A DNA stretch of 64,000 nucleotides from Zygnema cylindricum (taxonomy: Eukaryota > Streptophyta > Zygnematophyceae > Zygnematales > Zygnemataceae). This document shows positions 1 through 10,519 of this stretch, piece after piece. A program made the position numbers and the translations under genes. The number at the start of each line of letters is the position of its first letter. Position 1 is the first letter of the stretch. The notes beneath the pieces are model-generated. The model was not told where the DNA came from, did not search any database, and saw nothing but the letters and a program-made list of their open reading frames with translations. The DNA lies in contig JBBHKE010001948.1 of the NCBI GenBank assembly GCA_037447655.1, forward strand, positions 335,639 to 399,638. Direction: 5' to 3'.

Positions 1-73
<73 letters not shown>

Positions 74-260
74 AGGGGGGGGGGGGGGGGGGGGGGAGAG
101 GGAGAGAGAGGAGCGGAGGGTTGGGATGGAGGGGAGAAAGGGGAGTGGAGATGGGTTAGAAGAGGGGAGGAGAGAAGGAAAGGGCGGACTAGGGAGGGGA
201 AGGAGAGGGAGAGAGGAGGAGCGCGGGTGGGTGATGGAGGGAGGGTGAAATGGAGGCAAA
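1..260. repeat. Poly-G / GA-rich low-complexity sequence
   Basis: The first 100 bases are almost all G with scattered A, then the tract becomes a GGGA/GAGA polypurine stretch. Nothing coding is visible. The poly-G start could be a genuine G tract or an assembly-edge artefact. Similar GA arrays recur at 3245-3495, 3900-4420 and 38508-39001. Confidence 0.85.
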
Positions 261-390
261 ATTGGGGGAGAGGAACATGATGGTTCAGAAAATTTGACAA
301 AAAATTGACATTAAAAAAAAAAAAGAGTTTACATATTTTCCAAATCTCTCGAATCAAAATTCTCAAACTCAATACATTACAACAGTCGTT

Positions 391-421
<31 letters not shown>

Positions 422-1320
422 AAACTAAAAGTTTCCCAGACTTGACCTACATTTCACTCAAAAGGTTGCATACTGATACCCAAAATTTACCAAAATCTAC
501 CCAAACTGGCCCAAAATTACCAGAAAGATATTGTTGTATATCGATTGATAGAAATTGAAAACGATAAATATCGCAATTTCAATACATTGCAATATCCAGC
601 AGATAAAATGTAAATATTTCTTAACAACAAATTTCGTTAAATATCGATATTGCGATAAGTGACGATAACTGACCAGTAAAAAGTACGGTAATAAGTACGT
701 AAATCTTAAACAAACGGAAAAAACCTTATAAAGTATAGGTATATATATATGCAATTATACTTACACATACATATACATACATATATACATATATACACAT
801 ATATATATGACCAACGCTTGACCAAACACTTGATTGGAAGAAAATATTTCACACAAAATCCGAAAAAAATATAGTGAAGGCACAAATTCAAACATTTGAT
901 AAACGTAAAAGTTATTCGTGCGATAATTCAGTGATACCGTAATTCTTCCGGATTCTCTATTTACAAAGAAAAAAAAAAAAAAAAGATCGAACTATCGAAT
1001 ATGAAGTTAAAGATGTTTTAGTGCTCGAGAAAACTTTTAATGCTAATATCCTCAGGCTGGGAGATTTTTGTTGTTTTTTTTTTTTTTTCAGTTTTCATCT
1101 CTTCCTTTTCCCCCCTTTTTTTCTTCTCGCTTCTTTCCTTTTAAAAAAAAATTATCTGAAGTTTCCCTATTTAATATATAAACTCAATATTCTTACCATA
1201 ATTTACCCAACTTTAACCTAAATCCCCAAAAATTAACCGCCAAATCTACCAAAAAGTAATACTAAGATTCACAAAACTTTTAGTGTTTACAATTCTGCGA
1301 TAATTTAACAACTTTTTAAC
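261..1320. other. AT-rich non-coding stretch
   Basis: This is AT-rich DNA with A runs, a short CA repeat near 403-417 and a TA/CA-rich tract at 740-810. The 530-680 part is rich in ATCGATAT-like words that also occur in the palindromic repeats near 30700, 32650 and 39400. No convincing exon was found. It may include the 3' part of the minus-strand kinase gene, but no downstream exon could be defended. Confidence 0.5.
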
Positions 1321-1326
1321 TTCTTC

Positions 1327-1700
1327 TTTTTCAAAATTCGAGGATTGTGGCATTCCTAAACAGAAAATCCCCCAAACTTCACCAAACTTAACCAAATTTA
1401 ACCAAAATTTTACCGAAAAAAACCAAAAAGTATACAATAATTTAAAATTTTAAAATTTACCCAAACTCAAAGCTTTTCTCATTTCTTCTTTTTCGAAATT
1501 TGAGGATCGGGTGAAATTTTACCCCCACCAACCCAGCTTTCTTAGACCTAAAATACCTAAAACTAAACCAAATTTTACTCAAATTTACCAAAACAAAACC
1601 CAAAAAAGTACCACAAAATTGTCATTTTTTCATATTTACTCAAATGTAAACTTCACTCAAATCTACTTTTCCAAAGCCGAGGGTCGGGACATTGACATTT
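1327..1700 (-). pseudogene. Decayed copies of the kinase exon 3' edge
   Basis: At least two, probably three, degenerate copies of the last part of the kinase exon plus its donor region lie downstream of the real one. They are at about 1327-1360 (reads MPQSSNFEKEE against the exon's CHRPSNFEHEE), about 1488-1512, and a weaker one at about 1675-1700. The first has donor GTTAAA and the second ATGAGA in place of GTGAGT. None carries the glycine loop. Confidence 0.6.
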
Positions 1701-1867
1701 TACGCCAAAACCTTAAAACCTCAGAATTTAACCAAATATTACTCAAATTTTAGTCAAATTATCCTCGAATCTACTCAAAATGTACTCAAATTTTGCCAGA
1801 AAAAAACCAAAAAGTACACAAAATTGTGGCTATGGTTAAATTGACCCAAATTTACACTTATACTCAC

Positions 1868-1984
1868 TTCTTCGTGTTCGAAATTCGAGGGTCGGTGGCA
1901 TTTCACCGCCACACCGAGGCCGTGCCACGTGGCGGCAAAAATATCGGCCGTCGCTCCCGACCCGATTTTTTTCCCCATAATTAA
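1868..1984 (-). CDS. Protein-kinase exon (ATP-binding glycine loop, Raf/ILK-like)
   Basis: The exon encodes 39 residues containing the glycine-rich loop and the beta-3 lysine of a protein kinase: IGSGATADIFAATWHG followed by VAVK. On the minus strand it is bounded by the acceptor ttttatttcag at 1985 and the donor GTGAGT at 1867, and both ends are phase 0. The ADI after the loop and the W-x-G-x-x-VAVK pattern recall Raf-like MAPKKK and ILK-type kinases (family knowledge). Only subdomains I and II are present; no catalytic-loop exon was found, so the gene is partial here or has very long introns. The exon is probably downstream of the coiled-coil exons at 2893-4812, since its phase is compatible and the segment ending FEDL reads naturally into LIMGKKIG, but the donor joining them is not resolved. 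Decayed copies of both exon edges flank it. Confidence 0.72.
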
Positions 1985-2083
1985 CTGAAATAAAAGAAAA
2001 AAGAAAAAAAAATAGCACTAAGGTAAAAAAAAAGGGGAAAGAAGGGTGCAAGAAGGGGAAAAAAAGGACAAGAAGAGAGAAAG

Positions 2084-2262
2084 GTATCGGCCGTCGCTCC
2101 CGTATTAACTGTAATTTAAGAAAAAAAAAAAAAATGAATAAATGGCAATCAGGTGTAAAAAAAAAAGGGGAGAAAAAAAGGGGAAGAAAAGGAAAAAATA
2201 GGAGAAAAAGGGGATGAGAAGAAAGAAGCACTCCCAAACCGATTTCTTTTCTCATAATCAAT
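2084..2262 (-). pseudogene. Decayed copies of the kinase exon 5' edge
   Basis: Two degenerate copies of the acceptor and first part of the kinase exon lie upstream of the real exon. The copy at 2084-2108 keeps an acceptor (ttacag) but lacks 21 bases that encode the start of the loop. The copy at 2229-2262 reads LIMRKEIGLG, and its acceptor AG has become AA. Both follow A/T-rich tracts like the one in front of the functional acceptor. Confidence 0.68.
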
Positions 2263-2892
2263 TGTAGTTTAAGAACAAACAAAATTAATAAATAAAGTAA
2301 TGAATTTTCTGTGGGCTTCTGTGATACTGCAAAAGACGGGATCATAAATGCTAACATCTCCCTCTCCATCTCTGTCTCTCTCCTCTCCCTCTCACTCTCC
2401 CTCTCTCCCCCTCCCCCTTTCCTCCTCTCTCCCTCTTCCTCTGTCTCTCCCTCTCACTCTCTCCCTCTCACTGTCCCCCTCTCCATGTTTACCTCTTTCC
2501 CTCTCACTCAATGTCTCTCCCTCTCCCTTCCCCTTCCTCCACCTCCCACATAGTCGACAATTTTTATTTCTTGATTTATCACAAAACTCGAAAAATTCAA
2601 ATCATCTTCCTTAAAAAAAGCGTAAAATAAAAAAATAAGAAAATAAATAAATATATAAGAATTTTCCAGCATAAGTAAGAATAAATGAATAAAGTTAAAA
2701 ATACTTCCTTCTTCGAAAATACATTACTAAAAACACATTCCTTAATGAAAACCCAAAATAAAAACAAAAACAAGTAGGGAGAGAAAGAGACAGAGGGAGC
2801 GAGGCAGTAAAAAAGAAAAAGAGAGAGAGAGAGAGAGAGAGGAGAGCTGAGAGAATCAGCGGGAGCCGGAGAAAGTCCAGAGAAGTTCAAAG

Positions 2893-3173
2893 ATAAAGAT
2901 CGAAAGACCGAGATCCTCGAACAAAATCTTGGATCCATCGACTCTCTGCGGTCGAGGATCTTTTTTTGTCTTTTCTTTGGCCTCCAAAACTTTTTCGCTC
3001 GAAATTTTTTTCGCTTCTTTTTCGCTCAACGAGAAGGAGCGGTCGAATTTGACGCCCAAGTCTTTTTCGGAAATATGTTTTTCTCCGACCGATTGTCGAA
3101 TTTTTTTTAAAGTTTCCCCCAAAAGTTTTCCGTGGGCCTTGAAGGCGTCCCTCTCTCCGGTCAGCAGCAAAAC
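2893..3173 (-). CDS. Coiled-coil exon of the kinase-containing gene
   Basis: A charged, helix-prone exon starts after a pyrimidine-rich acceptor ending cgggcag at 3174, in phase 0, with VLLLTGERDAFKAHG. It continues through Lys/Glu-rich sequence to about DGSKILFEDLG. It follows on from the exon at 3809-3895, since RRLSEQ joined to VLLLTGERD keeps the heptad-like spacing. The 3' end is unresolved: the frame stays open to a TGA at 2856-2858, but no strong GT donor is seen, so the lower coordinate is approximate. No family was recognised. ORFs in the other frames across 3250-3690 are GA-repeat shadows. Confidence 0.6.
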
Positions 3174-3424
3174 CTGCCCGAAAAAAAAAAAGGGGAAAAA
3201 GAAAAAAAAAAGGGAAAAAAGAAAAAGGGACGAGGAGAAAAAATAAAAAATGAGGGAAGAGGGAAGGAGAGAGGACGGGGGGGGGGGGGGGGAGGGAGGG
3301 AGAGAGGGAGGGAAAGGAGAGAGAGAGGGAAGGAGAGAGAGTGAGGGAGAGAGAGGGAGGGAGAGAGAGGGAGAGAGGGAGGGAGAGGGAGAGGGAGAGG
3401 GAGAGGGAGAAGGAAAGAGAGAGA

Positions 3425-3496
<72 letters not shown>

Positions 3497-3685
3497 AAAA
3501 AAATATAAAAATATGAAAGGAAAAAAAAAAACAAAAAAATGAAAAAAAAAAAGAGCTTATTTATTACATCCATAGTTTTTTTTAAAACAAGTGATTTAAA
3601 AAATAGACAAAAAAGAAGTGAGCAAACTCCTCCTCCCTCCTCCCCTCCCCCTCCTTCTCCCTCTCCCTCTCCCACCACCTCCCAC

Positions 3686-3716
3686 CTGCTCACTGAGCCT
3701 ATTTATCGCCTCCCTC
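3686..3716 (-). pseudogene. Copy of the coiled-coil exon 3' edge
   Basis: The minus strand repeats the last nine codons of the 3809-3895 exon with changes (EAINRLSEQ against EEIRRLSEQ) and keeps a usable donor, GTGGGA. There is no matching acceptor half, so it looks like a duplicated exon edge. Confidence 0.62.
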
Positions 3717-3808
3717 CTCCTCTCCCCTCTTCTCCTCCCTCCCCCTTCCTCTCTCTCCCGCCACTCCCCCTCTCCTCCCTCTCCCTCCCTCTCCCTCCAC
3801 CCCCCTAC

Positions 3809-3895
3809 CTGCTCACTGAGCCTCCTTATCTCCTCCTCCATCCTCTCCCTCTCCCCCTTCAAACTGTCCACCTCCTCCGCATACACCTGGCCAGC
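3809..3895 (-). CDS. Coiled-coil exon (29 codons)
   Basis: This 87-bp phase-0 exon lies between acceptor cccccccag at 3896 and donor GTAGGG at 3808. It encodes AGQVYAEEVDSLKGERERME and then EEIRRLSEQ, a clear amphipathic helix. It sits in GA/CT-rich intron DNA, with broken copies of its 5' edge upstream (4036-4069) and its 3' edge downstream (3686-3716). Confidence 0.7.
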
Positions 3896-4035
3896 CTGGG
3901 GGGGGGAGAAGGGGGGGAGAGAGAGAGAAAGAGGGTGAGAGGGAGAGGGAGGGATAGAGGGAGAGGGAGAGGGAGAGGGAGGGATAGAGGGAGAGGAAGA
4001 GGGAGGGATAGAGGGAGAGGGAGGGGGTGAGCCTC

Positions 4036-4069
4036 AGACTGTCCACCTCCTACGCATACAACTGTCCAG
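4036..4069 (-). pseudogene. Copy of the coiled-coil exon 5' edge with a stop codon
   Basis: The minus strand repeats the acceptor and first eleven codons of the 3809-3895 exon, reading AGQLYA, a stop, then EVDSL. The stop replaces a GAG codon. The copy then runs into GA repeats with no donor. Confidence 0.65.
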
Positions 4070-4695
4070 CCTGGGGGGGGGAGAGAGAGAGGGAGTGAGG
4101 GTGAGAGAGTGAGGAAGAGGGAAAGTGGGAGAGAAGGAGAGGAGAGAGCGGGGGAGGGGGAGGAGAGAAGGGAGAGGGGGAGGAGAGAAGGGAGAGGGGG
4201 AGGAGAGAAGGGAGAGGGGGAGGAGAGAAGGGAGAGGGGGAGGAGAGAAGGGAGAGGGGGAGGAGAGAAGGGAGAGGGGGAGGAGAGAAGGGAGAGGGGG
4301 AGGAGAGAAGGGAGAGGGGGAGGAGAGGAGGGAGAAGAAGGGGGCAGGAAGGGAAGGGAGAGGGAGAGGGAGAGGGAGAGGGAAGGGGAAGGGGAAAGGG
4401 GAAGAAGGGGGGAGAGGGAATCATTCAAAAGAGGAAAAAAAAAAAAAAAAAAAAAAAAAACTGTACAGAAAATAGGAATAATAATTTCTTAAATGCATTA
4501 AATAATTAAAAAAAACTCCCTTTTGGAGCCAGAAAACTAAATATATCAACAAATGTTTAAAATCTATAAATATATATTAAAAAAACATACAAATACGTAA
4601 ATATATAAAAATTATAAACATATATAATACATAAATATGTAAAAAAAAAAAAAAAAAAAAAAAGATAAAAATAGTATTTAAAAAAAAAAAATTAC

Positions 4696-4812
4696 CTTTT
4701 TGTCTATCTTGGCGTGAATTTCTTCTTTCGATAATTTTTTTAAATTTTTTAAATTTTCTCTTTCGGACGATTTTTTTTCGGCGATTGCGATTATTTTATC
4801 GGAAGTACTCAT
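4696..4812 (-). CDS. First coding exon of the coiled-coil/kinase gene
   Basis: The exon starts at an ATG at 4812 and ends at donor GTAATT at 4695 in phase 0. It encodes 39 residues starting MSTSDKIIAIAEKKSSEREN, a basic and acidic helix-prone segment. The ATG is the first in frame. Phase 0 matches the next exon at 3895. Assignment to the same gene rests on strand, phase and similar character, not on transcript evidence. Confidence 0.6.
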
Positions 4813-5038
4813 TTTTCCAGTCTCTTATTTTTCAATTTTTTTTTTTTTATTTATTTATTTATTTATTATTTTTTTTTTATTTATTTATTTATTTATTTAA
4901 GGTTATTTATTTTTAGGTTGCTCTTCTTAAAATTATATCCCAAAAACAGGAAAAAAAAAAAAAGGGAGAAAAAAAACTGCGTTACAAATTTGGTTTCGTC
5001 AAATTTAATATTCCCAAATTTTCGAAAAACTAACAGAG

Positions 5039-5080
<42 letters not shown>

Positions 5081-5389
5081 AAAATTGAAAGGATAAAGTT
5101 GAAAGAAAAAATTTACGAGTAAATCAGAAGAAAAGGAAAAAAACGCCAAACGAAGGGAGAACTAAACGACAAAAGCGTCGCTAAAAAACAAAAAAAATGG
5201 CTCGCGTTTCCGTAAAAATGCGCCGGAATTCACGTGGAGGACCCGAAATACTTTGTCCGTACATACTGCAAAAAAAAAACAGTTTGCCGTAAAGAATCCG
5301 TACAATGAAAGAATCTTGCTCCCAAATATTCGGAATCTTGTCTGCAATACTTTGTGGTTTGCGAGTCTCGTCGTCCGTACAAGTTTTAT
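4813..5389. other. A/T-rich upstream region
   Basis: Long homopolymer runs (T-rich TTTA repeats at 4848-4900, a run of about 38 A at 5040-5077) lie upstream of the presumed minus-strand start. A 61-codon ORF on the minus strand has no supporting feature. No promoter motif could be defended. Confidence 0.5.
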
Positions 5390-5397
5390 ATTCTATT

Positions 5398-6586
5398 CAT
5401 AGTTCAAAAGTAGGTGACCGCACGCCCATACAATATGCCTATTGTATGAAAAACATACAATATGGCCTTAAGACCCATATTGTATTGGCCGCAAAACATA
5501 GTTGTTCACGGCGATTAGTGCGAACGTACCGTACGTGACGAATTATACGTAACAAACGCATTGAACCTTTTGATCAAATCGCAAAAAATCGTTAATGAAT
5601 TTCCTTCCGTACTGTTCCGTACATAAAAAAAACAAAAAACTATTACATATAACGCAGTTTGCAAGTTTTTCGCGTTAAATGAGCGGTAAGAAAATAAACT
5701 GTTTATATTTGTATCACAAAAATTATTGGGAAAGGAATGACTTTACCAAATGGTAGCCTTGTCGTCCACCTCAACGCATGCTACAGAATGAACGCTACCG
5801 GGTTCGAATCTTACCAAGATCAGTATTTTAGCAATTTCGTCTCTGTTCCATGGCGTCTTCTTTCAAAAAAAATTGAAGAAGACGCCCGTACAAATTTCAA
5901 ACTGAATGCGCGAAATTATTGTGACGTCCAACGTCTCTTTTCGAAAATGTCCGTACATTTTCGATTATATAACGTACAACTTCCGTGGTATTTCTGTTCA
6001 GTTCACTGAACAGAAAGTACCAATAAGTGCGACGCATATTTCCCGTTATATTCCGTACATATCCGTGAAAAAATGTACAGTTACAGTAATTAGTTTACAG
6101 ATTCCCGTAAAATTTCAGTTTCAGTTTACAGTACACGTTTTTTTACGATTTTTTCAAAAGTCACGAATTATACGTTTCAATCGCAAAAAAGGAAAAAATC
6201 GGGCGATTTGAACAACTATGCCGCAAAATGAAATAAAATAGTAACAGGGTTGAGTTGCACATGGATCGATAGAGAATTAAACGTCATGTCTAAATTTGAA
6301 AAAAAAATCGGACAAAAAAAAAAATTTATGTGAGTTTTGAGCGACTTTTTATTTAAACCGTCAGATTCGGACGATCTGACGGTCTTTGATGAGAGTAACG
6401 ATCTAAGAAGATTACATGAAAAGCCCATAACACAACTTACGATAGGAATATCGTCAGATTCGGACGATCGGACGGTCGCTGATGAAAGTAGCGATCTAAG
6501 AAGATCACATGGAAAGCCCGTAACACAACTTACGCTAAAGGCGGCCTACAAAAGGCCTACCAAAAAACGCCTACTTTTGAACTATG
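5398..6586. mobile_element. hAT-type MITE (outer), interrupted by a second MITE
   Basis: The ends are inverted copies of CATAGTTCAAAAGTAGG, and the flanking 8-bp direct repeats are ATTCTATT at 5390-5397 and 6587-6594, the 8-bp target duplication typical of hAT elements. A second copy without the insertion is at 46845-47302 in the opposite orientation. No transposase is encoded, so it is non-autonomous. Confidence 0.9.
5497..6220. mobile_element. hAT-type MITE nested in the outer MITE
   Basis: The terminal inverted repeats are CATAGTTGTTCA and TGAACAACTATG, flanked by perfect 8-bp duplications CCGCAAAA at 5489-5496 and 6221-6228. The related element at 46845-47302 has one uninterrupted CCGCAAAA at the corresponding point and so serves as an empty site. 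Inside is a tRNA-like segment with a B-box GGTTCGAATC at 5801-5810. Confidence 0.92.
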
Positions 6587-6594
6587 ATTCTATT

Positions 6595-8390
6595 ATACTT
6601 CGTCACAACCGAGGTGAACTTGGTGACACGTTTCGACTATTTTGTCTTATTTGGCGCTAGCCTTTAGGGAATACGTACGGCATTTTTTGTACTATTCCGT
6701 GTCCTACAGACTTTCCTAGGTTATTACTGGAGCTGAAATTTTAAATTTTGAATTTTTGAGATACCGTACCGTCGGTGACAACAATTTAGGGCAATTCCGT
6801 ACATGTATTTTTTCAAAAATGTTGGGAGATTCTCTTCAGTGAGCCAATGATATTAAAGATTGAAGTTATCGTTTGTCCACGTAGGACACTTTTTGATATT
6901 TTAACATTAATATATTCACATTATATATTTATATGTAAAATAATCATAACGTAGAGATAAAAATTTTGCGTGTCTCGTGAGAACTGTACACCTTGTATCG
7001 CTTTAGGGTTAAAGTTTTTTTCGTCTCTTAAAACATATTTTCTCCGTACACACTTGTCGGATTGTAGATCTGATGGTTGAGATTGAAAGGTAAGATTCTC
7101 AGCTTCCGATTGGTGGTCTCATGAAAATCGGACAATTATGTACGGAGGCAATTATGTACGGAGGAGATGTTTTAAGTGGCTTTTTCCAAATATATCAGCA
7201 CTACAGTAATAGCGATACACGGTGTAGCTGTATTGTATTCTGAACAGTGTACGTACGGCTTGAAGGAGAACCGTACAGTAGGAGAAAACGGGAGAAAATC
7301 CCGAGGTTTTCTGATTTTCTCTCACCAGGGGTACGGACACCTGTCGTTATTTTCCGCCGACAAGGACTTCAGAAGAAACGAGCCAATAGTAGAACGTTCC
7401 GCAGGCTTGAACTCGAGTTATTTGTCCGTACTCTGGAGTTAGAGCTATGGTCGATTGGGCCCTCTATTGGGGTCAAACAGTTATGGAAAGGCAAATAAGA
7501 ACGTCCGATTTTCTTTCTGTGAAAATCGGACGGCCAAGAAATCCGCATAGGTGACCGATTGAACCCGAAGAGGCGAAAATGCGCCAATGGCAATAGGGCC
7601 GAACAAAGGACAATAGCTGTAATGCAAACGCATATTTTGACCGTCGGATTAAATCGATTAAAATCTCGTTTATAAATATGAACGCTTCAGATTTCGTTTC
7701 AAATTGAATCCGTCGTTAACTACTGACAACCACAGTATGGTACTAAGGGTAACCTTCCATCAGGCGAAAAGTGGGGTTGTTTACTGGAGAAAGTACATTT
7801 TCATACTAAGCCGTACTGCTTTTTTTTCTTTTTTTACAAAAGATGTTTACTAGAAATTCGTTAAGATTCTCCAGACTTTTTGGTGAAAACTTCCACCGTC
7901 TGATTTCGAATTTTCGACGCAAACGCCCCTTCTATCCAGTGTCTGGCTAGTCTCCTCCAGCTCTCCTTAGGGGGACACTTTGCGCTTACTGGACGCGTGT
8001 ATTGGTCCACTTGTAAAAGTCAGAGTCGATCCACGACGGACATGAAGTTATAAACTTACATGTGGCAAAGGGCATGTACCTTCTGACATCAAAGCCACCC
8101 TATTCGACAACAAAATCTTAGTTGTAAGACTTGTCACGCCTCCCGCTGGTACAGCCATAATACATGAACGTACAAATGGTACATTCATGGACATTTGTAC
8201 AAACTTTCATTTTGCAACGATTTTCGTGGCCGTTGGTACGAAGACAAATACAAGAACGTTCAGATTGTACATTAGCGTGACGCTACTACATATTTTAATC
8301 GGCGTCCTCCCGTACAAATACACAGTCGCGATTTATACTTTCCGGCCGGCTCAACAAGATCCTACCAATCGCAATCTAACATGTAAGCAA
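6595..8390. other. Non-coding DNA with dispersed repeats
   Basis: No gene was supported. The stretch is rich in GTAC-containing words (CCGTACAT, GTACGG). A segment at 7745-7776 (aaccttccatcaggcgaaaa) recurs near 60590-60620. The CCGTACACxCTTGxCGGAT segment near 7045-7070 recurs near 40315-40335, so this region contains decayed MITE-like repeats. Confidence 0.45.
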
Positions 8391-9476
8391 TTTTTCTTCC
8401 AACTCCTCATCCTATAGGAGCTCATCGTCCTCGTCCTCAGATTCCGCCTCATGTCCTTGTGTCACAAGGGCCTTTTTCTTTCCTCTCGTAGTTCCACCGG
8501 TCTGCCCCTCTTTTAATCAAAGCTCGGTTAGCTTTGTGCACTCCGCCATATAGTGCCCTGGTATCTTACAAAAATGACATAAACCCTTGGGAGCCCTTGG
8601 TCCAAACTCGTCGGTCTGATTTTTCTGCTCCTCCCCTCCGTAATATCCGACCGGTCTCCGGGAATCCTTGTTCCTCCAATCGGTCCCAGCTACTAAGGCT
8701 TGCCCACTCTTTCCTCCCCTTCAGATCTCAATCGTATTCTCCCGAATGAGAATCATTCCTACCACTGAGTTCCATATCCACCTTGAGTCCGGCAAGTCCT
8801 GCACACGGTTGACTATGTTCTTGAACTCATCCGGTGACTTGATCCCTAAACAGTTAACCTTTTCTTTTTCACTTAAGTCTTTTATAGCACTCTCTAGCTC
8901 CATGAAAAGTGTAGCAAGCTCATTGCAAAAATCCAACATCATCCCCCCTTTGTATACATACTCCTTAATTTTCTGATCAGCCAACTGTTATTGCTAAATG
9001 GTACCACTTCGGTACATCTCATTGAGAGCCATCCAAAGATCGGATGCCCTTTCTACCTGCAAATGAGGACATGCAAGACCTTGAGTTAGATGGCGGAGGA
9101 TGAAGTGCTTTGTCGCCATATTCTTGAAGTCCCAGGTATCAGTATCATTCTCCTCGTTCCTCGAAATAGGTGACATGAATGGCGAACCGGCTGCTATTGG
9201 TGTGGTCGTCTCCTTCTCCGTTCCTTTGTCTAACTCCTCTCCTTCCTTTGTCTCCTCCGTTGAAGATGGACTTGCTTTCCTTCTGAATCTGCTTCCTCCA
9301 AACTCGGGAGGGATTCCAAGACTTGATGGACGCCCCACTTGTCCATTCACTATCCCCCAAAACCTTATCTCGCATAGCACTCCTGTCATCATACTTTCCC
9401 AGTATAGGAAGCTAGTTCCATTAAAGATGGGTACCTTAGAGGATGGGCCCATAACTTGCCACTTTGAGACCTCCAT
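8390..9476 (-). pseudogene. gag: Ty1/copia element B, gag region (truncated)
   Basis: The minus strand encodes a copia Gag-like protein in broken frames: 9476-8994 begins MEVSKWQVMGPSSKVPIFNG and continues to LWMALNEMYRS; 8984-8721 carries YVYKGGMMLDFCNELATLF and NRVQDLPDSRWIWNSVVGM. A decayed zinc-knuckle region follows down to about 8390. The same features occur in element A (22151-21235), so the two are one family. The element stops within the post-knuckle region, with no protease or polymerase, so it is truncated. Gag packages the element's RNA and assembles particles (family knowledge). Confidence 0.82.
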
Positions 9477-9761
9477 TAGTCCTCATAATGGACAGCTTCC
9501 AAGAAGCCTATAGGATAACCCTGACCCATCCGTGTTTCAGCAAGAATAACTTCCACCTTGGAAGACAAAAACTCAGACCACCTTCAGCCCTGTAAAGGCA
9601 AGACTCCCCTCAGTCGATAGCAAACGAATCTATGAATTTGCTCCTCTGAGCAGTGAGTAATGGGGGGTCAAAGTTGACCTTTTATACAGAAGCTCTATGG
9701 GAGAGAGGGTCCTATCAATCAATTTTTTTTAAGTCTTATCTCTCTCTAAAACTCTATCTAC
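9477..9761 (-). other. Untranslated leader of copia B
   Basis: This leader, between the LTR and gag, is shared with 30955-31205 (close copy) and more distantly with 16627-17004 and 22152-22438. Its ORFs are not conserved in frame. Confidence 0.7.
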
Positions 9762-10519
9762 TGATGTACGACATTAATAATATTACATGTCGTACACAAA
9801 AGTACAACTGCCGGTGTACTTTATGTATGGATATTGTACGACATGACCTAAATGTCGACACATGTCATATCTGGATTCGGTCTATTTATCCCCGGAGATG
9901 CCGCGATCCAACGTAATCGTGCCGCGTGTCATCCGATGTGGTGATTACCACAAACCGTCGAGATTCTCTTCCGCGATCTCGGCATTCTTCCTGGCCGTCC
10001 GATTGAATGCAGATTTCAATCGTAGCCGTCATAAATACTTGCGCGGTATTTGTTTCGTAAAAGAAACAAAATGTGCGGTACTCGTTTTTTATCTATATCG
10101 TAATCCGTACTTTTAAATAACTAGATCTATGTATCCGTAAACATCTGTCGTTAAATGAATTTTCCTACGTGACAACATTTAAATTAATATAAAACCTGAT
10201 AGTATGTATCACCTGTCCTAGAATTAACGGATAAGTCTATCGCCTACACGCGTCTTAACGGTCGGCAGGTACCAAGATCAAATCTTGGATTCGACATCTT
10301 GTCTTTTAGCAAATAAACCTACCTATCTGTAAATCAACTAATCTATTTCCCGTAAACCTCCAAATAGCCTAGGTAGCCATGGCTCTAGCTTCCTCTCCAA
10401 CTCAGTGACTGCAACAAGTGTGGGAGTTGGAAAGATAAGTTTGAGGCAGACTGCCTCAGCTTCTTTCTGTATTCCAATTTTAGACCTAGAAAATACTAAA
10501 AGAACCATCGATTTCTACA
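9762..10519 (-). repeat. LTR of copia element B
   Basis: On the minus strand the LTR runs from TGTAGAAATCGATGG to a CA end at 9762. It interrupts the reverse-transcriptase region of gypsy element D, whose coding sequence resumes just above 10520. A 17-base hairpin, CCAAG-ATCAAAT-CTTGG, at 10272-10288 looks like a tRNA T-arm on the plus strand. Part of this LTR recurs at about 26165-26307. Confidence 0.75.

Larger units (their letters stand above)
3245..4420. repeat. GA/CT polypurine arrays in introns
   Basis: The introns around the coiled-coil exons consist mostly of GA, GGGA and 20-base GGGGGAGGAGAGAAGGGAGA-type repeats. The 20-mer array covers about 4150-4330 with about nine near-identical units. 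ORFs here on either strand (Gly/Arg/Glu or Ser/Leu/Pro repeats) are compositional. Confidence 0.85.

Noticed and set aside
3250-4490. Long Arg/Glu/Gly and Ser/Leu/Pro ORFs on both strands
   Set aside because: They are translations of GA/CT repeats, open in several frames at once, with no non-repeat sequence.
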